This document shows positions 22,578-31,701 of a stretch of DNA of 40,977 nt, one piece after another. This stretch comes from an uncultured Lachnospiraceae bacterium (GTDB lineage Bacteria > Bacillota > Clostridia > Lachnospirales > Lachnospiraceae), in NCBI GenBank assembly GCA_947626715.1, contig CANQTG010000014.1, positions 1-40,977 of the forward strand, written 5' to 3'. The notes beneath the pieces were generated by a model that saw nothing but the letters and a program-made list of their open reading frames with translations, did not search any database and was not told the DNA's origin. The first letter of the stretch is position 1. Each line of letters opens with the position of its first letter. Position numbers and translations under genes: made by a program.

Positions 22578-24491
22578 TCATTTTAATCCTTCCAGCTCCC
22601 TCTGCCATGCGGATATGCTGGCGTCCGACGGCATACGCAGATCCCCGCGCGGGGATACCGCCACGCTTCCGACTTTGGGAGCGTCCGGCAGGCAGGAGCG
22701 CTTAAACTGCTGCGCAAAAAATCTGCGGTAAAAGATCTTCAGCCACTTGAGGATCGTTTCCTCGCCATACAGGCCCGCAAACGCGCGCTTTGCAATTCGG
22801 TAGATCTTCGCCGGGGAAAAATGCAGGCGCAGCATGTAATACAGGAAGAAATCATGCAGCTCATACGGGCCTACCAGATCCTCCGTCTTCTGGGAGATCT
22901 GCCCCTCTACGGGCGGCAGAAGCTCCGGGCTGACCGGCGTATCCAGCACGTCTAGGAGCACGCGCCGCAGCTCCTTATCACCGCAGCTTTCCGCATAATA
23001 CCGTACCAGATGGCGCACCAGCGTCTTAGGCACGCCGGCATTGACCCCGTACATGGACATGTGATCCCCGTTGTAGGTCGCCCAGCCAAGCGCCAGCTCC
23101 GACATATCCCCCGTACCAATCACCAGCCCATTCTCCCGGTTCGCGATGTCCATCAACACCTGCGTCCGTTCCCTCGCCTGCGCATTTTCATAGGTAATAT
23201 CGTGCCGCTCCTCATCCTGCCCGATATCATGGAAATGGACGCGGACGGCCTTGCGGATATCCACCTCTTTTAACGTAAGGCCCAGCGTCCGCGCCAGCTT
23301 GCAGGCATTGTCATATGTCCGCCCCGTCGTGCCGAAGCAGGGCATCGTTACCGCTATGATCCCTTCCCGTTCCAGAGAAAGCAGGTCGAACGTGCGCACG
23401 GTCACGAGCAGGGCGAGGGTGGAATCTAGGCCCCCCGAGATCCCGATGACCGCCTTTTGGCAGCCGGTATGCTCGCAGCGTTTTTTCAGCCCATAGGACT
23501 GGATCGCAAGGATCTCCTCGCAGCGCCTATCCCGCTCCGTCCGGTCGGCGGGCACAAAGGGCATACTGTTAAATTCCCGCGTGAGCGCCGTCCTCTGCGC
23601 CGCAAGATGGAACGGCACCAGCCGATACCCTTCCGTCCTTGCGGCCGGCCAAGTATTCATGCGCCGCCGTTCAAAATTAAGCCGCGATATATCCAGCTCG
23701 GCATAGACCGCCCCTTCGCAGAAATCCTTCTTTTCCGCCAGTATGCCGCCGTTCTCCGCGATGATGTCATGGGCCCCAAACACCAGATCCTGTGTGGACT
23801 CCCCTTCTCCGGCGCTGCAGTAGAGATACCCCGACACCAGCCTTGCGCTCGCAGAGCGTACCAGCATTTTCCGGTATTCGTCCTTGCCGACCGTCTCGTT
23901 GGAGGCCGAAAGGTTCACGAGGACGTTTGCGCCGGCCAGCGCGTGCGCCGTCCCCGGCGTATCCGGCGCCCACAGATCCTCGCAGATCTCGCAGCCGACG
24001 ACAAGCCCTTCCATTTCCGGCGTAAAAAAGAGGATATCCGTCCCGAACGGGATCTCCTCCCCGTCCCAGAGAAAGCCCTCCGCCCGTTTATTTCCCGGCG
24101 TAAAATGTCTGGCCTCATAAAATTCCCCATAGCAGGGGATATTGCGTTTGGGGATCAGGGCGAGCAGCTTCCCATCCGAGAGGACGGCCGCCGCATTATA
24201 CAGCTTGCCCGCCTTTACCACGGGCAGCCCTATGAAAAACAGGGCCCTAAGCCCCTGCGTATACGCGGCGATCCGGCGCAGGCACGATCTCGTCTCCGAT
24301 AAGAGCCGCTCCTGCAGGAAAAGATCGCCGCAGGTATAGCCCGTTAAGCACAGCTCGGGAAATACCAGTATCCTTGCGCCCTTTCCATAGGCTTCCTTGA
24401 TGCCGCTGCAGATCGCCTCCGCATTATACTGCGGATCCGCCACCTTGATCTTAGGCGTTACCGCCGCCGCTTTGATAAATCCATGTTCCAT
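22578..24491 (-). CDS. nadE: Glutamine-dependent NAD+ synthetase
   Basis: Final enzyme of NAD+ synthesis, amidating deamido-NAD+ with ammonia released from glutamine. The 637-residue protein has an N-terminal nitrilase-fold glutaminase with the triad Glu46 (VFPELCLTGY), Lys115 (LIPKRNIPCYGEFYEARHF) and Cys170 (VVGCEICEDLW). The C-terminal synthetase has the P-loop IGISGGLDSTLALL (about 349-362), and TGDMSELALGWATYNGDHM and LPPVEGQISQKTEDLVGPYE are typical of the large bacterial enzymes. Its ATG shares one base with the hslO stop codon (TAATG), so the two are translationally coupled. It converges on the FMN_bind-like gene, 13 bases between stop codons. Confidence 0.96.
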   Translation of the reverse strand: MEHGFIKAAAVTPKIKVADPQYNAEAICSGIKEAYGKGARILVFPELCLTGYTCGDLFLQERLLSETRSCLRRIAAYTQGLRALFFIGLPVVKAGKLYNAAAVLSDGKLLALIPKRNIPCYGEFYEARHFTPGNKRAEGFLWDGEEIPFGTDILFFTPEMEGLVVGCEICEDLWAPDTPGTAHALAGANVLVNLSASNETVGKDEYRKMLVRSASARLVSGYLYCSAGEGESTQDLVFGAHDIIAENGGILAEKKDFCEGAVYAELDISRLNFERRRMNTWPAARTEGYRLVPFHLAAQRTALTREFNSMPFVPADRTERDRRCEEILAIQSYGLKKRCEHTGCQKAVIGISGGLDSTLALLVTVRTFDLLSLEREGIIAVTMPCFGTTGRTYDNACKLARTLGLTLKEVDIRKAVRVHFHDIGQDEERHDITYENAQARERTQVLMDIANRENGLVIGTGDMSELALGWATYNGDHMSMYGVNAGVPKTLVRHLVRYYAESCGDKELRRVLLDVLDTPVSPELLPPVEGQISQKTEDLVGPYELHDFFLYYMLRLHFSPAKIYRIAKRAFAGLYGEETILKWLKIFYRRFFAQQFKRSCLPDAPKVGSVAVSPRGDLRMPSDASISAWQRELEGLK

Positions 24492-25372
24492 TATCGTACC
24501 GCCTTTTTTAAGATACGTTTCAGCTCCTCTGTCTCAAACGTATAATCCGTATTGCAGAAATGGCAGTTTACCGTGACCGGCTTGCCCTCCGCGATCATTT
24601 CCTCGATCTCTTTCCTGCCGACGCTGACGATCGCTTTCTCCACTCTCTGCCTGCTGCAGTTACAGGAAAACGCCGTCGGCACACGCTCTGTAATCTCCGG
24701 CGAAAGCCCTTCCAAAACACGCTCTATTATGCGTTCCGGGGTATCCCCGCTATCCAGCATGGCCGTGACGGGCGGGATCCCCTTTAGGTTTTCCTCTAAA
24801 CGCGCAAGCGCCGCCTCCTCCGCAAGGGGCATGAGCTGGATCAAAAAGCCCCCGGCCTGCCGCACCGTATTGTTCCTGTTCATGAGAACGCCCAGCCCCA
24901 CGCTTGAGGGAACCTGCTCGGACGTCGCGAAATAGTAGGTCAGATCCTCCGCGATCTCGCCGCTCTGCAGATCGGTCTGCCCCACATACGGATCCTTCAG
25001 ACCCATATCCTTTATGACGCGCAGCGTCCCCCGTCCGACGGCTCCGCCCACGTCCAGTTTCCCTGCGCTGCTCGGCGGCAGCATGACGCCGGGATTTCTG
25101 ACATAGCCCTTTACGTTCGCCCTAGAATCCGCTGTCACAGTGAGGCCGCCGATCGGGCCGTCTCCCTCGATCTGCAGGGTCAGCAGATCCTCTTCCCCCT
25201 TCAGCATGATCCCCATCATAGCGCCTGCCGTCATCAGCCGTCCTAGCGCCGCCGTCGCGACCGGACTCGTATTATGCCGTTTTCTTGCTTCCTCCGCCGT
25301 CTCTCCCGTCGTCGCCGCAAAGGCCCGTATCTGCGCGTTTGCCGCCGTCGCCCTGACGATATAATCGCTCAT
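24491..25372 (-). CDS. hslO: Hsp33 redox-regulated chaperone
   Basis: Cytoplasmic holdase chaperone activated by oxidation. The 293 residues include the N-terminal core (YIVRATAANAQIRAFAATT, ATAALGRLMTAGAMMGIMLK, GDGPIGGLTVTADSRANVKG) and the C-terminal redox switch: Cys237-x-Cys239 (SCNCSRQRVE) and Cys270-x2-Cys273 (NCHFCNTDYTF), which bind zinc in the reduced state. All four cysteines are present, so regulation should be normal. GGGAGG precedes the ATG. It overlaps nadE by one base and follows the methyltransferase gene by 18 bases. Confidence 0.96.
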   Translation of the reverse strand: MSDYIVRATAANAQIRAFAATTGETAEEARKRHNTSPVATAALGRLMTAGAMMGIMLKGEEDLLTLQIEGDGPIGGLTVTADSRANVKGYVRNPGVMLPPSSAGKLDVGGAVGRGTLRVIKDMGLKDPYVGQTDLQSGEIAEDLTYYFATSEQVPSSVGLGVLMNRNNTVRQAGGFLIQLMPLAEEAALARLEENLKGIPPVTAMLDSGDTPERIIERVLEGLSPEITERVPTAFSCNCSRQRVEKAIVSVGRKEIEEMIAEGKPVTVNCHFCNTDYTFETEELKRILKKAVR

Positions 25373-25390
25373 GTTTCCCTCCCGCTTTCT

Positions 25391-26170
25391 TTATCTTTCT
25401 CCTTGATCCGCTTCCACGCTCTTGCCGGATTCCCGCGCCGCGATACCGATCCGCTCGCTCTTTGGCCCCGCCGCGCCGCCGCTGTCCGCGTCAAACGCCT
25501 CCAAAAGGATCAGCCCCGCCCGTTTTAACAGCGCTTTCATCTCTTCCAACGTATATCCTCTCTGGTAGTGGGTCTCCGTAAATTTCCGGTAACGCGCGTC
25601 GGCCTCCTTTACAAAGAACGTAAGATCGTATTCGTTGATACAATCCTTTTCCTCAAAATAATTTTCCCAGATAAAGCTGCACGATTCCCGGTTCTCCGCA
25701 ATGACCGTATCCCCGATCACCTCGCGGTACTTATAGTCCGTATTGAAATCAAACAGAAAAATCCCGCCCGGATCCAGATAATTGTTAATCAGCCGAAAGA
25801 CCCCGAGGAGTTCCTCCGGCTCTAAAATGTAATTGACACTGTCACACAGGCTCACGGCCGCCCGCACCGTGCCGTACAGTTCAAATTCCCGCATATCCTG
25901 ACACAGATACAGGATATCATGGCCGGATACGTCCCGTTTCTGCAGCGCCCTGCCCAGCATTTCCTGCGAAGCGTCAATGCCGATCATATCGTACCCGGCC
26001 TTTGCGAGCAGCTCCGTGAGCGTCCCTGTCCCGCAGCCCAGATCCAGCACCAGCCCCTCCGCGATCCCATAGGAGACAAGGCGCTCCCGTATCCTTTCGC
26101 ACCACATCTCATACGGCGTATCGTCCATAAAGATATCGTAGACCGCTGCAAATTCCGTATATGCTTCCAT
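25391..26170 (-). CDS. Class I SAM-dependent methyltransferase
   Basis: A 259-residue methyltransferase. FAAVYDIFMDDTPYEMWCER at the N terminus is common in Firmicutes methyltransferases of unknown substrate. LVLDLGCGTGTLTELLAKAG (about 40-60) is motif I for SAM binding, MIGIDASQEMLGRA is motif II, and ILYLCQDMREFEL and AAVSLCDSVNYIL are the later core motifs. The start at 26170 has GGGAAGAG upstream and matches the family; an upstream in-frame ATG at 26212 gives a basic extension without precedent. It lies between the small exporter gene (50 bases) and hslO. The C-terminal 20 residues are charged and unlikely to be structured. Confidence 0.85.
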   Translation of the reverse strand: MEAYTEFAAVYDIFMDDTPYEMWCERIRERLVSYGIAEGLVLDLGCGTGTLTELLAKAGYDMIGIDASQEMLGRALQKRDVSGHDILYLCQDMREFELYGTVRAAVSLCDSVNYILEPEELLGVFRLINNYLDPGGIFLFDFNTDYKYREVIGDTVIAENRESCSFIWENYFEEKDCINEYDLTFFVKEADARYRKFTETHYQRGYTLEEMKALLKRAGLILLEAFDADSGGAAGPKSERIGIAARESGKSVEADQGER

Positions 26171-26219
26171 CTCTTCCCGACGCTTTCCTTTCCCGCCGCC
26201 TGCGCGCCGCACGCCCGGC

Positions 26220-26720
26220 CTAACTGATAACGGCTCCCAGCAGGCCGTACGATACGACGGACATGATGACCGTCGCCATAATGATACCGAGCAGCACCGC
26301 GAGGATCGACTTTTTAAAATCCACCTCCAGCAGTGCCGCGATCAGCGAGCCCGTCCATGCGCCCGTACCGGGCAGCGGCACGCCCACGAAGAGCACCAGC
26401 CCCCAAAACTCATACCGCTTGATATTCTCGCTCTTGCTCATCGCCCGCTTTTCCAGCTTTTGTATGATCCTGCCGATCCCCTTTACATTTCGGAGCAGCC
26501 GAAAGACCCTGCGGACAAACAGCAGGATCAACGGCACCGGGATCACATTGCCGACAATGCAGATCGGCACCGCCGCTTCGATCGGCACCTGCAGCAGCGA
26601 AGCCGCCAGCAGGCCGCCGCGCAGCTCTAAGATCGGTATCATCGAAATTATAAAGATCACCAGTTCCTTTGAGATATAGGCTCCCAATGTATTAGTAAAC
26701 CATACGGCCAGACTTTCCAT
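26220..26720 (-). CDS. Small multidrug export-like membrane protein (COG2426)
   Basis: A 166-residue protein with four to five membrane helices. Family hallmarks are ISMIPILELRGGLLAASLL near the N terminus (P-x-x-E-x-R-G) and the loop VLFVGVPLPGTGAWTGSLIA (G-x-P-L-P-G-T-G-x-W-x-G). This family is often called small multidrug export protein, but its substrate is not established in any organism I can name. The ATG at 26720 has AGGGG seven bases upstream. It lies 13 bases after hisC and before the methyltransferase, so it is part of the hisC-led unit. Confidence 0.88.
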   Translation of the reverse strand: MESLAVWFTNTLGAYISKELVIFIISMIPILELRGGLLAASLLQVPIEAAVPICIVGNVIPVPLILLFVRRVFRLLRNVKGIGRIIQKLEKRAMSKSENIKRYEFWGLVLFVGVPLPGTGAWTGSLIAALLEVDFKKSILAVLLGIIMATVIMSVVSYGLLGAVIS

Positions 26721-26733
26721 AACGCTTCCCCTC

Positions 26734-27810
26734 TCAGCTTTCCTTTCTTCCTTCGATATATCGTTCCAAAAATGCAAGCAGCGTATCCATCGCCTCGTCT
26801 GTCCCGACGCTGATACGCAGATAGTTATCGATCCGCGGCTTTTCAAAATACCGGACGTAGATCCCCGCCTCTTTTAACGCCTCAAACAGCTCCTTTGCCG
26901 GTATCTCATCGTGCGATACGAAAAGGAAATTGCTCCTAGAATCGGAAAACGCAAAGCCCAGACGTCCAAGCTCCCTCTTCGTCCGCTCTCTGGTGGAGAT
27001 AAGCTGGCGCAGGCGTTTCTGAAAATAGGCCTCGTCCTGCACGCTCGCTATCCCCGCCCGCTGGGAGGGCAGATTCATAGTGTAAGAATTAAAAGAGAAT
27101 TTAACATCTTGTAAATACGCGATCATTTTTTCGCTCCCGATCGCGTATCCGATCCGCATACCCGCCAAAGATCGGGATTTGGAAAAGGTGCGCACGACTA
27201 ACAGATTTTCATACCTCTCAAGGAGATCCAGCGCGCTCCTGCCCCCGATCCCCGCAAAGTCGATATAGGCCTCGTCCACGATCACCGCCGCGCCGGGATT
27301 GGCGCGCACGATCTCTTCTACCGTATCGAGCGTTTCCAGAATGCCGGTGGGGGCGTTGGGATTCGGAAAGACGACGCCGCCGCAGTCCGTCCTGTAATCC
27401 TTGGGGTCGATCGTAAAGTCCTCCCGCAGCGCTCTGGTCTCATAGGGGATCCGAAACAGCTCCGCCCAGACGTCATAAAAGGAATAGGTAACGTCCGGGA
27501 ACAGGATCGGCTTCCCGCTGTTAAAAAAGGTCAGGAACGCCATCGCGAGCACATCGTCGGAGCCCACGCCCGTAAATACCTGCTCTTTCCCGACTCCATG
27601 ATAAGCGGCAAGGCACTCCCGCAGCGCATCCGCATCCGGATCGGGATACAGGCTGTATTCCTCCGGCCTTATCTGCATGAGCGCCTCCGTCACGCCCGGC
27701 GCGGGCGGATAAGGATTCTCATTGGTATTTAACTTGATCACATCCCGTCCGCGGGGCTGCTCGCCCGGCGTATAGGGAACCACGTTCCGCACATTCTCTT
27801 CCCAGTTCAT
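26734..27810 (-). CDS. hisC: Histidinol-phosphate aminotransferase family protein
   Basis: PLP-dependent aminotransferase of 358 residues, the usual HisC length. Motifs are VIKLNTNENPYPPAPGV, EYSLYPDPDADALRECLA, FTGVGSDDVLAMAFLTF, FPNPNAPTGILE, VIVDEAYIDFAG and RTFSKSRSLAGMRIGYAIG, which contains the Schiff-base lysine. DNYLRISVGTDEAMDTLL closes the protein and contains the phosphate-binding arginine. The second ATG (27810) follows GGAGAAG properly; the one at 27825 coincides with it. No other his gene is in the window, so it could serve histidine or aromatic amino acid synthesis. It has its own promoter at 27850-27878 and leads a unit with the small exporter, methyltransferase, hslO and nadE. 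Confidence 0.92.
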   Translation of the reverse strand: MNWEENVRNVVPYTPGEQPRGRDVIKLNTNENPYPPAPGVTEALMQIRPEEYSLYPDPDADALRECLAAYHGVGKEQVFTGVGSDDVLAMAFLTFFNSGKPILFPDVTYSFYDVWAELFRIPYETRALREDFTIDPKDYRTDCGGVVFPNPNAPTGILETLDTVEEIVRANPGAAVIVDEAYIDFAGIGGRSALDLLERYENLLVVRTFSKSRSLAGMRIGYAIGSEKMIAYLQDVKFSFNSYTMNLPSQRAGIASVQDEAYFQKRLRQLISTRERTKRELGRLGFAFSDSRSNFLFVSHDEIPAKELFEALKEAGIYVRYFEKPRIDNYLRISVGTDEAMDTLLAFLERYIEGRKES

Positions 27811-27849
27811 TTTTCTTCTCCTCATTTGACGCCAGTCTTTTTCTGTTCC

Positions 27850-27878
27850 ATACTAACAAATTTTCCCATTCATTGCAA
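27850..27878 (-). promoter_or_regulatory. Predicted promoter of hisC
   Basis: Minus strand TTGCAA (27878-27873), 17 bases, TAGTAT (27855-27850). Transcription would begin near 27843, about 33 bases before hisC. Confidence 0.65.
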
Positions 27879-27906
27879 TCACTAAGCGCGCGCGGACAAT
27901 TTTTCA

Positions 27907-27935
27907 TTGACATCGCCGCCTGCGTATCTTACACT
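27907..27935 (+). promoter_or_regulatory. Predicted promoter of the DUF6020 gene
   Basis: Consensus TTGACA (27907-27912), 17 bases, TACACT (27930-27935), about 37 bases before the start codon at 27979. It is back to back with the hisC promoter, the two -35 boxes being 28 bases apart. Confidence 0.7.
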
Positions 27936-27978
27936 TTTTTTAAATTCTGGAAGAATCTGCAGCTATGGGAGGATATCT

Positions 27979-29766
27979 ATGCAAAAACATCGGCTTTTTT
28001 CCTGTTATCTGTCCGCCTTTTTCATCACGTGGGCGGGAATCAGAGCCTGCCGTCTCAGCACCTTTCATCCCTTTGGCTTTCTGCTGTTTATCGCCTGCCT
28101 GTTGTCCGGCCGGGCGTTTTATCATTGGGAAAACGGGCTGCAGCCGCCTCGAAAATATAAGATAACATCTGCTATTATTTCTGTCCTCTTTACCCTCTTT
28201 TACCTGTGCGCCGACTATGAGGGATTGCTGACGGGTCTTGACAGCCTTTTATTCCGGCTCGGCTGCCTTTTGATCTGTACCATCGGCTTTTTCCTTTTAT
28301 TCTACGGGGCGCTTATGTCCTTTTTCCTCTGGTCGGATACGCATTCTCTTTTTTATAAGGAAGAAACACAGCCGCGCCGACTCTATGGCAGGCTGCCTCT
28401 GGTCGGCTTTTTTTTCTGTCTGCTCTGCTGGCTGCCCTATCTGCTCGTCAATTATCCGGGCGTCATGACCGTGGACAGCCTTAACCAGTACGGCCAGATC
28501 ATCGGTCAGCTTCCCATGAGCGACCACCACCCGTGGGTCCATACGCAGCTTATCGCGCTGTTTTATCATATCGGCATGGCGCTTACAGGGGACGCCGTCG
28601 TCGGTCTGGGACTTTATACGATCTTCCAGATGTTCGTGATGGCCGCCGTCTGCTCCAATCTTCTGGGGCTTTTCGTCCGCCTGCGCGTAAAGCTGCCCGT
28701 CTGCCTGTGCGTTCTAGCCTTTTACGCCCTGCTCCCCTACAATGCGGTCTACATGGTGACGATGTGGAAGGATATCCTGTTCTCGGGCATGACGCTGCTC
28801 TTTTCCACGGAGCTGCTGCGTTTTCTGCTCTCCGTCTCCCGCCCCAGCTTTCGTATCACGCCGCGCGATAGGTGTCTTTATCTGATCTCGGCGCTGGGCA
28901 TGTGCCTGCTCCGTTCCAACGGCTTTTACGCGTTCCTCATTACGCTCCCCTTCCTTTTTATTCGATTTTACCGGACCGATAAAAGCCAGCTTCCGCTGAA
29001 TCTGTCCGTTCTGCTCCTCGTCCTGCTCATCAAGGGCCCCGTTATGAACGCCTTTTGCGTGCTCCCGCCCGACTTTGTCGAGCCCCTGTCCATTCCGATC
29101 CAGCTCGCCGCCAGAGTCTACGCGGACGGCGAGGCCGTAAGCGCGCAGGATAACGAGCTTTGGAACCGGATCGTCGATACCTCCAAGATCCCGCAAACCT
29201 ATGAGGACTTCTGCTCCGACCATATGAAAAACCTAATCCGCATGGGCGATCCCGACTATCTGGAAGCGCACCGCGGCGAATATCTGCGCCTGTGGATCCG
29301 TTTCGGCCTCTCCCACCCAGCCGCCTATCTGCGCGCCTACATCGACGCGACCAAAGGCTACTGGTTCCCGGATATCCCCAACGTCATAGGCTCGGATGAA
29401 CGGATCGCCGAAAATCCTTACGGGCTGACGGCCAGCCCCCTGCTCCGCGGCCCGGTAATGGTCAAGATACACGAGATCCTTTTCAAACTGCCGGATATCC
29501 TGCCCGTCTATGGGCTGCTGTTCAGTATCGGCGCCATGTTCTGGCTCGCCGTCGCGCTTGCGGGCAAGACCCTGCTCTCCGACGCTAAGCGTCTCATCGT
29601 CTATCTGCCCAACGCCGCCGTTTTCGCAACGCTGATGTTAGCGACCCCGGTCAACAATGAATTTCGTTACGCATGGCCGATGCTGCTCTCCCTTCCGCTG
29701 TTTCTGTTCTGTGCGTTTTCTCCTAAGGAGCAGGACGCTCAGGAAGCGGGCGCATCGAACATTTGA
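27979..29766 (+). CDS. DUF6020 family polytopic membrane protein (GT-C-like)
   Basis: A 595-residue protein with about a dozen membrane helices. LVNYPGVMTVDSLNQYGQII followed by QLPMSDHHPWVHTQLIAL gives the conserved acidic residue and HHP motif of DUF6020. The first large loop after a helix with an Asp, and VYMVTMWKDILFSGM, resemble GT-C fold glycosyltransferases, which transfer sugars from lipid carriers outside the membrane. The ATG at 27979 follows GGGAGG; an in-frame ATG at 27907 lies on the promoter. Its 3-prime end overlaps the converging LTA-synthase-like gene by 28 bases. A role in cell-surface polymer glycosylation is inferred from fold pattern and neighbour. Confidence 0.8.
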   Translation: MQKHRLFSCYLSAFFITWAGIRACRLSTFHPFGFLLFIACLLSGRAFYHWENGLQPPRKYKITSAIISVLFTLFYLCADYEGLLTGLDSLLFRLGCLLICTIGFFLLFYGALMSFFLWSDTHSLFYKEETQPRRLYGRLPLVGFFFCLLCWLPYLLVNYPGVMTVDSLNQYGQIIGQLPMSDHHPWVHTQLIALFYHIGMALTGDAVVGLGLYTIFQMFVMAAVCSNLLGLFVRLRVKLPVCLCVLAFYALLPYNAVYMVTMWKDILFSGMTLLFSTELLRFLLSVSRPSFRITPRDRCLYLISALGMCLLRSNGFYAFLITLPFLFIRFYRTDKSQLPLNLSVLLLVLLIKGPVMNAFCVLPPDFVEPLSIPIQLAARVYADGEAVSAQDNELWNRIVDTSKIPQTYEDFCSDHMKNLIRMGDPDYLEAHRGEYLRLWIRFGLSHPAAYLRAYIDATKGYWFPDIPNVIGSDERIAENPYGLTASPLLRGPVMVKIHEILFKLPDILPVYGLLFSIGAMFWLAVALAGKTLLSDAKRLIVYLPNAAVFATLMLATPVNNEFRYAWPMLLSLPLFLFCAFSPKEQDAQEAGASNI

Positions 29767-31529
29767 TAGTACTGCATTCGGCGATAATTTGATAACGACT
29801 GTATTTTATCTAACTCCTCTTCCTCGATCAGCCTTCCGTCCGCGTCCATCACGCATTTTGCGCTGACGACCGGATAACGCTCCCGCAATTTCTCCAGATA
29901 GCCGTAATATCCCCGGCGCGGGATCCCCGCCTGCTCTAAGACCTCCAGCGCCAGAAAATTCGCGCTCGTTTCCACGCCCTGTTTCTCTTCGATCTCATAA
30001 TTCGCCCAGATCAAAAACGGCACCTGATAGCGCAGCTCCTCCGCCGCCTCTGTCTGTGCCCGTTTCCGCCCGTCCGCCTCTAGGATCGGATCCGCCACGC
30101 TGTCGTTCGGCTGATGATCTCCAAAAAATACCAGCAGCGTATCGTCCTCCTCCTTCGCAAAATAGGAGATCAGCTCCTCCAGATCCCGATCCGTCAGCGA
30201 CAGCAGGGAAAGATAATTCTGTAACGCCTGTGATTCAATCCCTTCCGGTCGGATCTGCGGAAGGAAATTATCATACGCCTGATCGTACCCGCCGTGGTTC
30301 TGCATGGTCACATTAAATAAAAATAACGGTCGGTTTTTATCCCGCGCCTCATATGCGCGGATCAGTTCCCGGAAATCCGAGCGATCGCTCACATATCTGC
30401 GGATATATTCCGCTTCGGAATAGTCCTCCAGAAAATGCAGCTTGGAAAATCCCATCCACGGATACGCCTTATCGCGCTTCCAGCCCGTCGCATAATAAGG
30501 GTGCATGGCCGCAGTTTCATATCCCGCCTGCGCAAGCGCGGAGGCCAGAGAAGGGATCGGCCCCTTTATATACTGCTGATAGGGAATGCTGCCGTACGGG
30601 AGGAAGGCCATCGTATTGCCCGTCAAAAACTCATATTCCGTATTGGCGGTATTGCCGCCCAGTACGGAAACGTGCAGTCTCCCGCTGATCACATTGTCCG
30701 ATCCCATCAGGCCGCGCACAAAGGGGATCTCCTCCCGGTCGCAGCGGTACTGCCCGACCCATTCCATATCCGCAAACGCCTCGTCCATAATGACGATGAT
30801 ATTCGGGAGCTTTTCCGCGCTCCCGCACGGCCCGCTCTTTGCTTCCAAAGTCCCGTATCCCGACAGCGTCCGTTTTATCTGCGCGGCGTCATACCCCTTC
30901 GGTTCCTCCTGCCTAAGATATTTCAGCTCCATCAGAAAAGCGGTCAAAACGCCGTTTCTCTCCTGCATGAGCCGCGGCTGCGAAAGCCTGTGGTACAGAC
31001 CGAGCGCCGTCACGGCCCCGTCCTGATGAAGGAGCAGCGTCATAGCGGACAGACAGGCCAGCGAAAGCAGGCTCCCGGCCAGCCTTATCTTTCTTCCGCA
31101 TATCCGCACTTTGCCCGCCGCCGGCCAAAACAGCTCCGCCGCGATCAGCAGTGCGAATCCGGCCAGCGTCAAGAGCGCCCGCGGGGAGAGATCGTAGCGG
31201 AAATTATCCGCCACCGTCGCCGCCGTCTCCATTGAAAAGATATCCCACGGCAGGATCGGCGAGGAACGGAACAGGAGCACATAATAATTGGCCAGTCCCG
31301 CCAGCAGGGCGATCGTCGTCTGAACGGCCAGCGCAAGGCGCGCCCTGCCGGTCAGCAGGATCAAAAGCGCCGCCGTCAGCCAGTAAAACAGCAGATTCCA
31401 GACAAACGCCCACGCCCCGATATCCGCAAAGGGATCGTACGTATACAGCTCCGTCAGCAGAAAGGTAAGCGGCGGCGTTGTCAAACACAGCGGCAAAAGA
31501 TTCTTTTGTCCGGTCTTTTCTATCTTCAT
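29739..31529 (-). CDS. LTA synthase-type membrane phosphotransferase (sulfatase fold)
   Basis: A 596-residue protein with about five N-terminal membrane helices (to about residue 165) and an extracellular sulfatase-like domain from about 240. Metal and catalytic residues are visible: Glu250 in NIIVIMDEAFADM, the nucleophile Thr294 in VLGGNTANTEYEFLTG, His412 in VTMQNHGGYD, and Asp471-His472 in FFGDHQPND. The motif HPYYATGWKRDKAYPWMGF is also typical of the LtaS/YfnI group, which moves glycerol-phosphate or a related group from a phospholipid onto a surface glycan. Which polymer is modified is unknown. It converges on the DUF6020 gene with a 28-base overlap of coding ends and diverges from the propeller gene at 31702. 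Confidence 0.9.
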   Translation of the reverse strand: MKIEKTGQKNLLPLCLTTPPLTFLLTELYTYDPFADIGAWAFVWNLLFYWLTAALLILLTGRARLALAVQTTIALLAGLANYYVLLFRSSPILPWDIFSMETAATVADNFRYDLSPRALLTLAGFALLIAAELFWPAAGKVRICGRKIRLAGSLLSLACLSAMTLLLHQDGAVTALGLYHRLSQPRLMQERNGVLTAFLMELKYLRQEEPKGYDAAQIKRTLSGYGTLEAKSGPCGSAEKLPNIIVIMDEAFADMEWVGQYRCDREEIPFVRGLMGSDNVISGRLHVSVLGGNTANTEYEFLTGNTMAFLPYGSIPYQQYIKGPIPSLASALAQAGYETAAMHPYYATGWKRDKAYPWMGFSKLHFLEDYSEAEYIRRYVSDRSDFRELIRAYEARDKNRPLFLFNVTMQNHGGYDQAYDNFLPQIRPEGIESQALQNYLSLLSLTDRDLEELISYFAKEEDDTLLVFFGDHQPNDSVADPILEADGRKRAQTEAAEELRYQVPFLIWANYEIEEKQGVETSANFLALEVLEQAGIPRRGYYGYLEKLRERYPVVSAKCVMDADGRLIEEEELDKIQSLSNYRRMQYYQMFDAPAS

Positions 31530-31639
31530 ATCCTTTTATCCTTTTCTTTTCCGCGCCCGCTCCCTCCGCGCGGCAGGCCGCATGTCCAAGCCCCGCTCAC
31601 GGGCCTTACGCGGGCTTCGGGTCCGCTTTCGCCTATCGG

Positions 31640-31668
31640 TTGCAGTCTTTTTCATTTCATGCTATACT
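31640..31668 (+). promoter_or_regulatory. Predicted promoter of the beta-propeller-like gene
   Basis: TTGCAG (31640-31645), 17 bases, TATACT (31663-31668), about 33 bases before the ATG at 31702, with AGGGAGG in between. Confidence 0.7.
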
Positions 31669-31701
31669 TTCCTGTGCAGTTTTCTTACAGGGAGGCATTT
31701 T

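Noticed and set aside
23457-24302. 281-codon plus-strand open frame opposite nadE
   Set aside because: nadE shows all catalytic residues on the minus strand; the opposite frame has no recognisable feature or start signal.
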